Origin: Patescibacteria group bacterium
GTDB lineage: Bacteria > Patescibacteriota > Dojkabacteria > JAKAPS01 > JAJZLI01
DNA: 12,733 nt
Assembly: GCA_023380695.1 (NCBI GenBank)
Contig: JAMCRT010000015.1
Coordinates: 831-13,563, forward strand
Direction: 5' to 3'
Position 1 is the stretch's first letter. Each line of letters starts with the position of its first letter. A program made the translations under genes and the position numbers. Positions 6,386 to 12,733 of this stretch are shown piece by piece. The notes beneath the pieces were generated by a model that saw only the letters and a program-made list of their open reading frames with translations, ran no database searches and had not been told where the DNA came from.

Positions 6386-7078
6386 TTATATATCACTATA
6401 TCCAGGAAAATAATCTAGCTTTATATTGCTACTATCAATATTTAAATCATTTGTCAGTAACTCTTTTATATATTTTACAAATCCTTCGGGGCCTGATAAA
6501 TAAAAAATATAATTATTTATATTATCAACATTTTTTTCAATAAATAACTTATCTATGGTACTAGTAGTATAGATAAAATTTAATTTATTACATTTTGACT
6601 TCAGAGCATCAAATACATCTTTGTATACAAATTCTTCATTTCTATTTGCATAAAATAAAGAGATATTCATATCATTTAACTTATTAGTATAATCTAGATC
6701 CAGTAAAATTGATCTAAATGGAGTAATACCTATTCCTCCAGCAATAAAAATATAATTACTTTGTGATTGATCATTTAACACAAATTGACCAAATGGCCCC
6801 TCCGCAACAATAGTATCTCCAATATTCATTGAATATAGTTTGGATTTAAAACTACTACCATGCTCAACATTAATCCTTGTAGTAAGATATATATTCTTTT
6901 CGAATGGAGAAGAAGCTATTGTAAAATATCTATCATTACCCCTATCATCTGCCTTATCATCGTCTATATAGTATTGTAAAAATTGTCCAGCAGTCCAAGA
7001 GATTTCTTTTTCAGGATTAAACTGAAACTCAATAATATCACTGAATTTATTATTTTTGCTAAGTAAATATAATTTCAT
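6386..7078 (-). CDS. FAD/NAD(P)-binding oxidoreductase (ferredoxin-NADP reductase fold)
   Basis: The 230-residue protein has the two domains of the FNR superfamily. The FAD-binding barrel carries RYFTIASSP (50-58), the flavin-contacting R-x-Y/F-S/T motif, and HGSSFKSKL (73-81). The NAD(P) domain carries IAGGIGITPFRS (112-123) for the pyrophosphate, LSGPEGFVKYI (194-204), and a C-terminal YFPGY (223-227) typical of small flavodoxin or ferredoxin reductases. It should move electrons between NAD(P)H and a one-electron carrier. Its ATG overlaps the stop of the CDGSH gene (TAATG), so the two proteins are translationally coupled and the CDGSH protein is a natural redox partner. The true electron acceptor is not shown by sequence. 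Confidence 0.9.
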   Translation of the reverse strand: MKLYLLSKNNKFSDIIEFQFNPEKEISWTAGQFLQYYIDDDKADDRGNDRYFTIASSPFEKNIYLTTRINVEHGSSFKSKLYSMNIGDTIVAEGPFGQFVLNDQSQSNYIFIAGGIGITPFRSILLDLDYTNKLNDMNISLFYANRNEEFVYKDVFDALKSKCNKLNFIYTTSTIDKLFIEKNVDNINNYIFYLSGPEGFVKYIKELLTNDLNIDSSNIKLDYFPGYSDI

Positions 7079-7296
7079 TAATCTTTAGTATACTGATCTT
7101 GTAGTCCTTTAGATGAGTCAAACTGTATACTAGCATGAGTGCCATCACAAAAAGGTTTCGTAGATGATTGTCCACACCTGCAAAGATATACATCACCCTC
7201 AGGTTTTTCAATTAAAGAACCATTATTATCAACAATCTCAATATCTTCTCCAGATATTTTATATGGACCATTGTTAGTAAGTGTTATTTTAGCCAT
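7078..7296 (-). CDS. CDGSH-type [2Fe-2S] protein
   Basis: The 72-residue protein contains one complete CDGSH motif, CRCGQSSTKPFCDGTH, with ligands C39, C41, C50 and H54 for a redox-active, acid-labile 2Fe-2S cluster. There is no membrane anchor, unlike mitoNEET, so it should be cytosolic. An AGGAGG (7307-7312, minus) lies 10 bases before the ATG, a classical Shine-Dalgarno that contrasts with the leaderless genes nearby. It is first in an operon with the flavin reductase (stop and start overlap by one base). A role in electron or cluster transfer is inferred from that pairing. Confidence 0.93.
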   Translation of the reverse strand: MAKITLTNNGPYKISGEDIEIVDNNGSLIEKPEGDVYLCRCGQSSTKPFCDGTHASIQFDSSKGLQDQYTKD

Positions 7297-7306
7297 AATT
7301 ATTTTA

Positions 7307-7347
7307 CCTCCTATTATTATTTATAGCACACTATTTGAAATTCTCAA
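7307..7347 (-). promoter_or_regulatory. Promoter and Shine-Dalgarno of the CDGSH-reductase operon
   Basis: Minus strand: TTGAGA (7347-7342), a 16-base spacer ending in TGC, then TATAAA (7325-7320), i.e. an extended -10. The Shine-Dalgarno AGGAGG (7312-7307) follows. This operon would have a leader of about 15-20 bases. Confidence 0.5.
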
Positions 7348-7442
7348 AATTTAAAAAAAATGTTTAGTATTTTTACGTCTACTCTCTCTTTTATTAGACC
7401 ACATTGACTTTTGTATAGCTAGTAATTGAAAAAGACTAAGAT

Positions 7443-7497
7443 TTGACATATAAAGCTATTTGAGATAATATACACTATATGTATATTATCTCAAATA
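7443..7497 (+). promoter_or_regulatory. abiE promoter with 18-bp-arm inverted-repeat operator
   Basis: A consensus TTGACA (7443-7448) is followed at 15-17 bases by GATAAT/TAATAT sequences that lie inside the left arm of a long inverted repeat. The arms, 7457-7474 and 7480-7497, are perfectly complementary over 18 bases (core TTTGAGATAATATAC) around the 5-base centre CTATA. AbiEi antitoxins are known to repress their own operon by binding inverted repeats upstream, so this is the likely operator: bound repressor would cover the -10 region. The abiEi ATG starts 8 bases after the right arm. Confidence 0.72.
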
Positions 7498-7504
7498 AGT
7501 TAAC

Positions 7505-8140
7505 ATGGATATTTTAGATAAAATTAAAGATATGCCTTATTTTTCTAGATCAGATCTTATAGCTTTATATTATGATAAAAATTATATAAATATTTATGTA
7601 TCAAGACTTATAAAGAACAAAACTATAATAAAGCTCAAAAGAGGTATATATACAACAACTAAATACTTAGAATCTCATAGAAATAACGACTCTTATATAG
7701 AATTTCTTGCAAATCATTTAATTACTCCATCTTATTTATCCGAAAGCTATATATTAAAAAAGCACAATATTTTTACAGAACATACTTATGGAGTAGTGTC
7801 AATAACGCTAAAGACAACACAATCAATATCTAATGAACTAGAAACGTTTACATACAGAAATATAACTCACAATCTCTTTAGAGACATAAAAGTATATCAA
7901 AAGGATGGATTTTATATATCTTATGCACCTCTACATAAAGCATTGTTTGATTATTTTTATTTTAGACAAAATAAATTTCCTGACTCTCTAGATTATATAG
8001 ATTCTCTACGTTTTAATTGGGAAAATATAACAATAAAAGATTTAAATAAGATGTATTTAGTGTGTATTAAATTAAAATTAGAAAAAATGAAAAAAATATC
8101 ACAACTTTTAATTGAATTTAAGGAAAAATATGGAAATTGA
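7505..8140 (+). CDS. abiEi: AbiEi-type antitoxin/transcriptional repressor of a type IV toxin-antitoxin system
   Basis: The 211-residue protein starts with a winged-helix segment (about 11-52: FSRSDLIALYY, then YVSRLIKNKTIIKLKRGIYT). It continues with the AbiEi core, PSYLSESYILKKHNI (75-89), TFTYRNI (114-120), and the helix APLHKALFDYFYF (141-153) that matches the family pattern 'a.pEKALlDllyl'. AbiEi proteins bind operator DNA with the N-terminal domain and counteract the AbiEii nucleotidyltransferase. The gene lies directly behind an inverted repeat and overlaps the toxin gene by 11 bases. The core Glu of the family's EKAL motif is His here, a small deviation. Confidence 0.85.
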   Translation: MDILDKIKDMPYFSRSDLIALYYDKNYINIYVSRLIKNKTIIKLKRGIYTTTKYLESHRNNDSYIEFLANHLITPSYLSESYILKKHNIFTEHTYGVVSITLKTTQSISNELETFTYRNITHNLFRDIKVYQKDGFYISYAPLHKALFDYFYFRQNKFPDSLDYIDSLRFNWENITIKDLNKMYLVCIKLKLEKMKKISQLLIEFKEKYGN

Positions 8141-9410
8141 GAAAATTAAAATGTTTATATCAAATTTAAAAAAACAAGGTATTTCTACTGATATATTAGA
8201 AAAAAATCTTAAAAACTATCTACATGTTTTAATTCTTGAAAAAATATTTAGAAATGATAGTTTTGATTTTATTTTTATAGGAGGAACTTGTCTGGCTTTA
8301 TGTTTTGATGATGATTTTCCAAGATTATCAGAGGATTTAGATTTTATATCTAGGCATAATACATTGGCTAGTACATTAAAAATATTTCTTGAAAAAACAT
8401 TGTATGAGGAAAATTTAGGATTTGCATTTGAAATTATTGAGAAATCTAAAAAATCTAATACCCAAAGGATAGAGATAAAATTTCCAGATATTCTTAAAAA
8501 ACTAGGATTTGTAAATAATATAGCTGACATAAATGTTTTGAAAGTAAAAATCGAATACACCCTAGATAGTAATATACAAAAATTAACCAATAAAGAAATG
8601 CTAGAAATTACAACACCCAGCATAATAAGTAAAAACAATCGCTCTATAGTAGTAAAAAGATTGAAAGATGAGGGACTCATGGCTTCTAAAATGATTGCTT
8701 GTAAATATAGAAGTTTTGAAGTTGGAAAAACTGGAGTACGAATAAAGGGTAGAGATTTTTATGATCTAATATGGTATATGGAACGGGGCATAAAACCGTC
8801 TATTTTCATGCTTGGTATTTACAATATAACTACAAAAGATATCTTTTCTTCACTAGATAGTAAAATATTAGAAATTAAAAACAATGATTTAAAAGTAGAC
8901 ATAGAAAACCTATTTGCAGACAAAAAATATATTGAATCATTTATCAAAGATTTTAAAGTTAAATATCAACTATTAAGACAAAATTACTCTATAATAAATA
9001 TAGATTATATACAGATCAGCGATATCACTAAAAGTGTAAATGATTCTTACAGAACATACTCATTTACTTTTTATGATTATCAAAATCAAAATAATAAATA
9101 TTTTAAAATCAAAACTCAAATATTGGAAAGAGAATTTATTAGACTGACAATCCTAATAAATCATTTTAAAGAAAAAAAAGAAGTAATTAATGAATTTATG
9201 AACCTTAGTAAATATGTATCCACTGATATAGAAGACATTGATAAAATTTTAATTACTATAATATATGATAAAATACAAAATTTGATAAAAACTAAGGGAA
9301 AAGATAATATACTTCAAAATACAGTATATTCTACTGACTTTCTAGATATCCAAAGTCTAGATATTTTTCTTAATAACTATTCTTTTAAATTTTTAGAACC
9401 TACAAGTTAA
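8130..9410 (+). CDS. abiEii: AbiEii/AbiGii-type nucleotidyltransferase toxin with long C-terminal extension
   Basis: The 426-residue protein has the DNA-polymerase-beta-like nucleotidyltransferase motif: FIGGTCLALCF (49-59), then PRLSEDLDF (64-72) with S67, D69 and D71. A further strand is KVKIEY (138-143), and IKGRDFYDLIWY (205-216) is the C-terminal motif of AbiEii/MenT-like enzymes. Known members block growth by nucleotidylation, in some cases of tRNA acceptor ends. ATG 8130 is chosen over the TTG at 8112 because AAGGA (8120-8124) is well spaced before it and the overlap with abiEi implies coupling. About 130-150 residues after ~280 exceed the usual length and carry no motif recognised here. 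Confidence 0.87.
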   Translation: MEIEKIKMFISNLKKQGISTDILEKNLKNYLHVLILEKIFRNDSFDFIFIGGTCLALCFDDDFPRLSEDLDFISRHNTLASTLKIFLEKTLYEENLGFAFEIIEKSKKSNTQRIEIKFPDILKKLGFVNNIADINVLKVKIEYTLDSNIQKLTNKEMLEITTPSIISKNNRSIVVKRLKDEGLMASKMIACKYRSFEVGKTGVRIKGRDFYDLIWYMERGIKPSIFMLGIYNITTKDIFSSLDSKILEIKNNDLKVDIENLFADKKYIESFIKDFKVKYQLLRQNYSIINIDYIQISDITKSVNDSYRTYSFTFYDYQNQNNKYFKIKTQILEREFIRLTILINHFKEKKEVINEFMNLSKYVSTDIEDIDKILITIIYDKIQNLIKTKGKDNILQNTVYSTDFLDIQSLDIFLNNYSFKFLEPTS

Positions 9411-9419
9411 GTATAATAA

Positions 9420-9526
9420 TTACAGACCACAGCTCTAAAAGGTAAAACACCTTTAGAGATATGGAATGCCTTACTGCTACAATCTAAACAACACTAAATA
9501 GTATCAAAATCGCTTGAGCTCACACA
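9420..9526 (+). mobile_element. IS-transposase 3' tail with terminal end (right remnant)
   Basis: The frame from 9420 reads LQTTALKGKTPLEIWNALL, then LQSKQH and TAA (9495-9497). ALKGKTPLEIW is the C-terminal hallmark of IS481/IS3-like DDE transposases (usually R-P-H-x-A-L-x-G-x-T-P), here with the RPH lost. The outer tip, read on the minus strand from 9526, is TGTGTGAGCTCAAGCG. It is the inverted partner of the remnant at 1260. All earlier transposase domains are gone; the abiEii stop is just upstream. No target-site duplication is visible between the outer flanks of the two remnants. Confidence 0.72.
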
Positions 9527-9544
9527 GTCCAATTCTTTTATTTT

Positions 9545-9775
9545 CTATATCAATTCTTTTCTCATCTTTTTAACTGCTTTTAAAGAATCAATATCTTTCC
9601 AAATCTTTTTCACAATACCATAATTATCTTTAAGCCAAGTTGTATTTACAACTTTAATTACTGTAGTCGCATTATCTAAAGAATATGCCTTAACCTTTTT
9701 GCCTAGTCCTAAATCTTTTATTTTTTGCCTTACTTCTTTTGATATTACTAATTGATTTTCAACCTCAATAATCAT
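9545..9775 (-). CDS. Orphan AbrB/SpoVT-type antitoxin
   Basis: The 76-residue protein has a swapped-hairpin core, VENQLVISKEVRQKIKDLG with VKAYSLDNATTVIKVV, like AbrB-type antitoxins, then a tail LKDNYGIVKKIWKDIDSLK resembling the toxin-binding tails of PIN-linked antitoxins. No toxin gene follows: 18 bases after the stop begins the right IS remnant. The partner was probably removed or displaced, unless a toxin elsewhere is used. ATG 9775 is preferred over the TTG at 9781. It follows the stop of a tiny membrane ORF by 2 bases and may share its transcript. Confidence 0.62.
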   Translation of the reverse strand: MIIEVENQLVISKEVRQKIKDLGLGKKVKAYSLDNATTVIKVVNTTWLKDNYGIVKKIWKDIDSLKAVKKMRKELI

Positions 9776-9777
9776 TA

Positions 9778-9945
9778 TCAAAATTTAATAATATTAAAAT
9801 GTATAGCAACGAGTAAAAATATAGATATTATGAATATATATCTTAATATAACAAATATTATCTTAAATATAAATTTCTGAATTTTTATAAAAAAAGTGAA
9901 AAAAATAGCAATTACAAAAGCTCCAATTATTATATATATGCTCAT
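9778..9945 (-). CDS. 55-residue two-helix membrane protein, unknown
   Basis: A short frame reads MSIYIIIGAFVIAIFFTFF, a polar loop IKIQKFIFK, then a second hydrophobic helix (about 29-50, IIFVILRYIFIISIFLLVAI) and a short tail. Almost every residue is I, F, V, L or A apart from a few K, R and Q, so it would be a membrane hairpin. A GATAAT with upstream TG (extended -10, 9962-9954 minus) lies 8 bases before the ATG, as at other genes here. The stop is 2 bases from the AbrB-like start, suggesting an operon. No family is recognised, and AT-rich DNA can give such frames by chance. Confidence 0.42.
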   Translation of the reverse strand: MSIYIIIGAFVIAIFFTFFIKIQKFIFKIIFVILRYIFIISIFLLVAIHFNIIKF

Positions 9946-10299
9946 AAGAACATATTATCACAATATAAAAATACTTTTAAGTTTATAAACATTTATAAGA
10001 AGATCATATTAAGTGGAAAATAGAGTAGAGAAGTAAAATTAACAATCAATTAGGTATTACTCTTTTATATTGGTTTACATATTACTGTTAAATCGCAAAG
10101 TGTCAGTTTACATTTTCATAGTAATATGATCTACTTGTTATATAATCTTTGCCATTAAATTCTTATAAATTTGATAAATACATTGTTTTTTATTGCCTCA
10201 TAAGAAAAAACCTTAATTCACGTTATCTGTTCTATATAATATTTTAATTATTTGATTCTCGTTAACATTTTATATTATAGGTATTAAAATATTACTAAT
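9946..10299. other. Intergenic stretch with a long-spaced inverted repeat
   Basis: No coding signal is seen on either strand apart from the promoter of the small membrane ORF at its left end. CATATTACT (10078-10086) and AGTAATATG (10120-10128) are perfect 9-base complements 33 bases apart, and GTTTACAT occurs twice nearby (10073-10080 and about 10107-10114). No function is assigned. Confidence 0.35.
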
Positions 10300-10516
10300 A
10301 TGAAAATAGGGAAATTTGTGAAAACAAATAGTATAAGGTCAAATTGTTATACCAAAATCAATTAGAGATGCATTAGGTATTGATCCTGATACTATTTTGA
10401 ATATTGTAGTAAGGAATAATAATATATTAATATCTTCAGTAGGGGAATTTATAACAAAATTGGAGAGAGAAGATTCTTACTGTTGTCAAACCATTAAGAT
10501 TGAGAATGGAAATTGA
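10300..10516 (+). pseudogene. Frameshifted AbrB/MazE-type antitoxin
   Basis: From ATG 10300 the frame reads MKIGKFVKTNS; one extra base near 10334 then shifts it. In the next frame the AbrB pattern continues as GQIVIPKSIRDALGIDPDT, then ILNIVVRNNNILISSV and a short tail to TGA 10514-10516. Removing the T at 10334 restores an uninterrupted ~71-residue AbrB-type protein, so this is a recent-looking single-base lesion or a sequencing error. The gene lies upstream of the ATPase relic at 10604. Confidence 0.72.
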
Positions 10517-10603
10517 CGAAAACAGGAGAGTTTTCAATGGTCTTAATTGGTATCTTCATATAGGTTAATTTCTCTGGTTTTATGTTTAAAAGATTAACAG
10601 GTA

Positions 10604-11665
10604 TTTTTACATCTGTATGTTCTTTTAGATAATAATCTATATTCTGAGTATATAAAGGATCCTGGAAAACTTAATGAATACATTAAATATGAAATAGGAA
10701 AAACCCCCAGTCTTAAAAGCCAATCAATTATTATAGATGAAATTCAAAGAATTCCTTCACTTTTAAATGAGGCTCATAGGTTAATTGAGAATGAAGGTTT
10801 AAACTTTATACTTTGTGGATCGAGCACTAGAAAATTAGTACGAGGTGGAGCAAATATGTTAGGAGGCAGAGCTAGTAGAATTGTGATGGGTGGTCTTTGT
10901 ATCTTTGAAATTGAAGATTTTAACTTACTTAAATATATAAATAATGGAGGTATTCCTTCCCACTATCTCTCAGAAAATGCATCTTATCTACAAAAATCAT
11001 ATATTCAAAATTATATTCAAGAAGAAATCAAAGGAGAAGCACTTGTTAGAAACTTATTAAGCTTTAATCGTTTCCTTGATCTTGCTGGTATGACTAATGG
11101 ACAAGAAGTAAATTATACAAATATAGCTAGAGATGTTGGAGTAGACGCTAAAACAGTAAGAGAATACTTTCAAATATTGATAGATACTTTACTAGGAAAC
11201 TACCTTCTTCCATATTTTGATAAGAAAAAGAGAACTAACATTTTGCAATCTCCCAAATTTTATCTTTTTGATACGGGAATCGTAAACCATCTAAAAGGTT
11301 TAACACTATCAAAAGAAGAAGGAGAAGAATTTGGAAGATCGTTCGAGTATATTTTCTTTAATGAATTATTAAATTATAAAAATTATAGAGATAAAGATTT
11401 TGAAATCTCTTTCTGGAGAACATATGAAAAAGATGAAGTGGACTTTATTCTTGGGGATGCTGAAATAGCTATAGAAATAAAAAGTACAAAAAATATTAAC
11501 AATATAGATTTGAAAGGAATTAAGAAATTCAATGAAATTTATAAACCAAAGAGATCTATTGTTATAACCAATACAAACATTCCTCGCAAGCTAGATAATG
11601 GTATTGAATTAATACCGTATATGGAATTTATAGACTTACTTTGGAACGATAAAATTACTTCTTAG
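10604..11665 (+). pseudogene. AAA_14/DUF4143-type ATPase lacking its P-loop
   Basis: The frame is open from ~10598 and shows the second half of the ATPase domain: YVLLDNNLYSEYIKDP, Walker B IIIDEIQ (D at 10736, E at 10739), the sensor-like FILCGSSTRKL, and GGANMLGGRA. DUF4143 follows with a helix-turn-helix (YTNIARDVGVDAKTVREYF), KFYLFDTGIVNHLKG, and the nuclease-like EVDFILGDAEIAIEIKST. The C-terminus is intact to TAG 11663-11665. The Walker A region that should precede YVLLD is missing: stops interrupt all candidate frames between 10517 and 10600. An internal ATG at 10856 would start after Walker B, so any product would lack ATP binding. Relatives of this family are common in archaeal and CPR accessory DNA; their role is poorly known. 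Confidence 0.78.
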
Positions 11666-11683
11666 TAAGAAGATTAATTTTTT
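11658..11683 (+). terminator. Possible weak terminator after the ATPase relic
   Basis: CTTCTTAGTAAGAAG (11658-11672) is a perfect short palindrome overlapping the stop codon, followed by a T-rich run (11677-11683). The stem is only 5 base pairs and AT-rich, so activity is doubtful. Confidence 0.3.
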
Positions 11684-12085
11684 GTGTATGTTCTTTCTCA
11701 TCTATAATTTTTCAATTTATATTAGAAATATTATCTAAATTTAATATATAGTTAATATTTTTGGTTATGCAAAATTATTACATCACAAAATAAGCCAAAT
11801 ATGAACGTTTTCCTTTAATAGAGCCATTAATTGGCTATAAATGTGTATACCCACTTCTCCATACAGCTATAAAATAGGGAAGTGTTTATCTTCATTTAAA
11901 TAGAAATCTATTGTAAAAAGAGGAAAATCTTATGATATATGAGAAAAATAGAAGTATATATAAAAATTAATTTAATAACATATATTAATAATAATAGGTA
12001 ATACCTCAATAAAATAAAAATTCATATCTATACAAAAGATAAAAAGTATATTATTTATTATCTTTTATGGCAAAATAACCTTTTA

Positions 12086-12195
12086 AGTAGAGTAATATGG
12101 TAGAGAAGTCAACTCAATATATGATAATTGAGTATAAGGGTGATTATACTCAATTATATTTCAATGTTTTTAACCCATTTTGACTATACTCTACT
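12086..12195. repeat. Nested inverted repeat, about 110 bp
   Basis: The centre is a 14-bp perfect hairpin: ATAATTGAGTATAA (12124-12137) and TTATACTCAATTAT (12144-12157) around GGGTGA. Outside it AGTCAA (about 12108-12113) pairs with TTGACT (12180-12185), and outermost AGTAGAGTA (12086-12094) pairs with TACTCTACT (12187-12195). TATACTC occurs in both the inner and outer right arms, giving a repeated half-site. Such a layout suits a protein-binding array or cruciform. Confidence 0.65.
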
Positions 12196-12238
12196 GGAGA
12201 AGAAGTACCCTCTTTGTTTATTCATTTATAAATATATT

Positions 12239-12329
12239 TTATTCACACAAATAAATATAAATTATGTATATATTACCTAACTATTTATATGTTTATTATT
12301 CATAAATTAGCAATGCTCACTTATCCACA
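12239..12329 (+). promoter_or_regulatory. Two DnaA-box-like sites
   Basis: TTATTCACA (12239-12247) and TTATCCACA (12321-12329) both fit the bacterial DnaA-box consensus TTATNCACA, in the same orientation, 82 bases apart in AT-rich DNA. About one such 9-mer is expected by chance in a window of this composition, so a pair this close is suggestive only. Confidence 0.3.
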
Positions 12330-12449
12330 ACAACATATTTTTAAAAAACTATAGGGTGTTATATTAAATACTATAAGTCCCCCACTCTTTAATCATGTGG
12401 TGTATAGATTTTGGCTCTGCAACAATATAATTTAAATTATAATGGTATT

Positions 12450-12733
12450 TTACAAAGGATATATAACAATGTGTGGAATCTGTTCAAAATGTTTTTTATT
12501 TAAAGTAATAACAATATATCCAGTAACCAATGCTGATGCTGCAATAATATAGTCAGCAACACCAAGACCCTTATTCACATCTCTGAATAATTCGCCTGCT
12601 CTTTTAGCAATATCCTTATTAAGATCTATCTCATTAAAAAATTGGAGAAACCCCAAAATTTTCTTTGAGACCACATCATCAAGAGTACTGCTTCCAGAAA
12701 ATAACTCCATAATTAATAAAGATTGTGAGTTTT
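12450..12733 (-). CDS. vapC: VapC-type PIN toxin, partial (5' end beyond the window)
   Basis: The minus-strand frame stays open to the window edge. The visible ~94 residues are the C-terminal two thirds of a PIN nuclease: SLLIMELFSGSS with the second acidic residue (E of MELFSG), GVADYIIAASALVTGY with the third (D), and TLNKKHFEQIP, the classic VapC T-x-N-x-K-H-F signature. The ATG at 12708-12710 is therefore internal (the M before ELFSG), not the start; the first Asp-containing strand should lie to the right. No antitoxin is visible on the left, so it is expected upstream, outside the window. Confidence 0.85.
   Translation of the reverse strand, partial: NSQSLLIMELFSGSSTLDDVVSKKILGFLQFFNEIDLNKDIAKRAGELFRDVNKGLGVADYIIAASALVTGYIVITLNKKHFEQIPHIVIYPL

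Larger units (their letters stand above)
11666..12449. other. Long non-coding stretch with nested palindromes and DnaA-box-like sites
   Basis: No reading frame of note is found on either strand over 784 bases. The region is AT-rich and holds a nested inverted repeat (12086-12195), two consensus DnaA-box-like 9-mers (12239 and 12321), and a C-rich 13-mer (12375-12387) that resembles bases 75-87 of the window. It could be regulatory, a replication or partition site, or remnant DNA. Confidence 0.45.

Noticed and set aside
7139..7354. Plus-strand frame of 71 codons
   Set aside because: Antisense shadow of the CDGSH gene, whose complete metal-binding motif shows that the minus strand codes.
8216..8680. 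Minus-strand frame of 154 codons
   Set aside because: Shadow of abiEii, which has conserved nucleotidyltransferase motifs in the same bases.
1..12733. UGA read as glycine
   Set aside because: Long frames use ordinary glycine codons and no in-frame TGA, and abiEi and abrB-type genes end sensibly at TGA or TAA.
1..12733. CRISPR array
   Set aside because: No evenly spaced direct repeats were seen; the repeats present are inverted or two-copy.

Overview
The window is visibly very AT-rich, with short, tightly packed genes and many broken ones. UGA is a stop: the long reading frames use many GGN glycine codons and no in-frame TGA, which argues against the UGA=Gly code of Gracilibacteria/SR1. An O-antigen-ligase/TPR fusion, a stand-alone Xer-type recombinase, a CDGSH protein beside a small flavin reductase, many toxin-antitoxin genes and apparently leaderless promoters would suit a Patescibacteria/CPR genome (for example Microgenomates or Dojkabacteria). 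That assignment is inference; no rRNA or other phylogenetic marker is present apart from a GyrA C-terminal relic.

Layout. Bases 1-90 are much richer in GC than the rest and end in a tRNA-3'-end-like string. Bases 99-257 encode the last GyrA repeat. A vapBC-like pair follows (431-1109), then an IS-transposase tail on the minus strand (1260-1335) that runs into a second, short copy of the gyrA 3' end (1328-1360). Next are a membrane O-antigen ligase/TPR protein (minus, 1365-3275), a shattered DUF4143-type ATPase relic (3345-3998), a broken cytidine deaminase (minus, 4055-4275), a hicB-hicA pair (minus, 4405-4906) and, divergently, a small secreted protein (5004-5366). A minus-strand block carries CDGSH, flavin reductase and a tyrosine recombinase (7296 to 5363). 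An abiEi-abiEii type IV toxin-antitoxin operon (7505-9410) sits behind a long palindrome. A second IS-transposase tail on the plus strand (9420-9526) is the inverted partner of the first. After it come an orphan AbrB-type antitoxin with a tiny two-helix membrane ORF upstream (minus, 9545-9945), a frameshifted abrB (10300-10516), a second DUF4143 ATPase lacking its P-loop (10604-11665), a 784-base non-coding stretch with a nested inverted repeat and two DnaA-box-like 9-mers, and a VapC-type PIN toxin cut by the window end (12450-12733).

How it fits together. This is an accessory island dominated by toxin-antitoxin modules (vapBC-like, hicBA, abiE, orphan or partial AbrB and PIN) mixed with gene and IS debris. 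The two IS ends are 76 bp ungapped inverted repeats at 60/76 identity, with their outer tips pointing outward, so 1260-9526 resembles a relic composite transposon. The left IS tail joins the gyrA tail at an 8-base microhomology, which suggests how the vapBC segment came to lie between gyrA and its convergent neighbour. Several genes have a TATAAT-like -10 only 6-9 bases before the ATG, so they are probably read from leaderless mRNAs. The CDGSH and abiEii genes instead have Shine-Dalgarno sequences.
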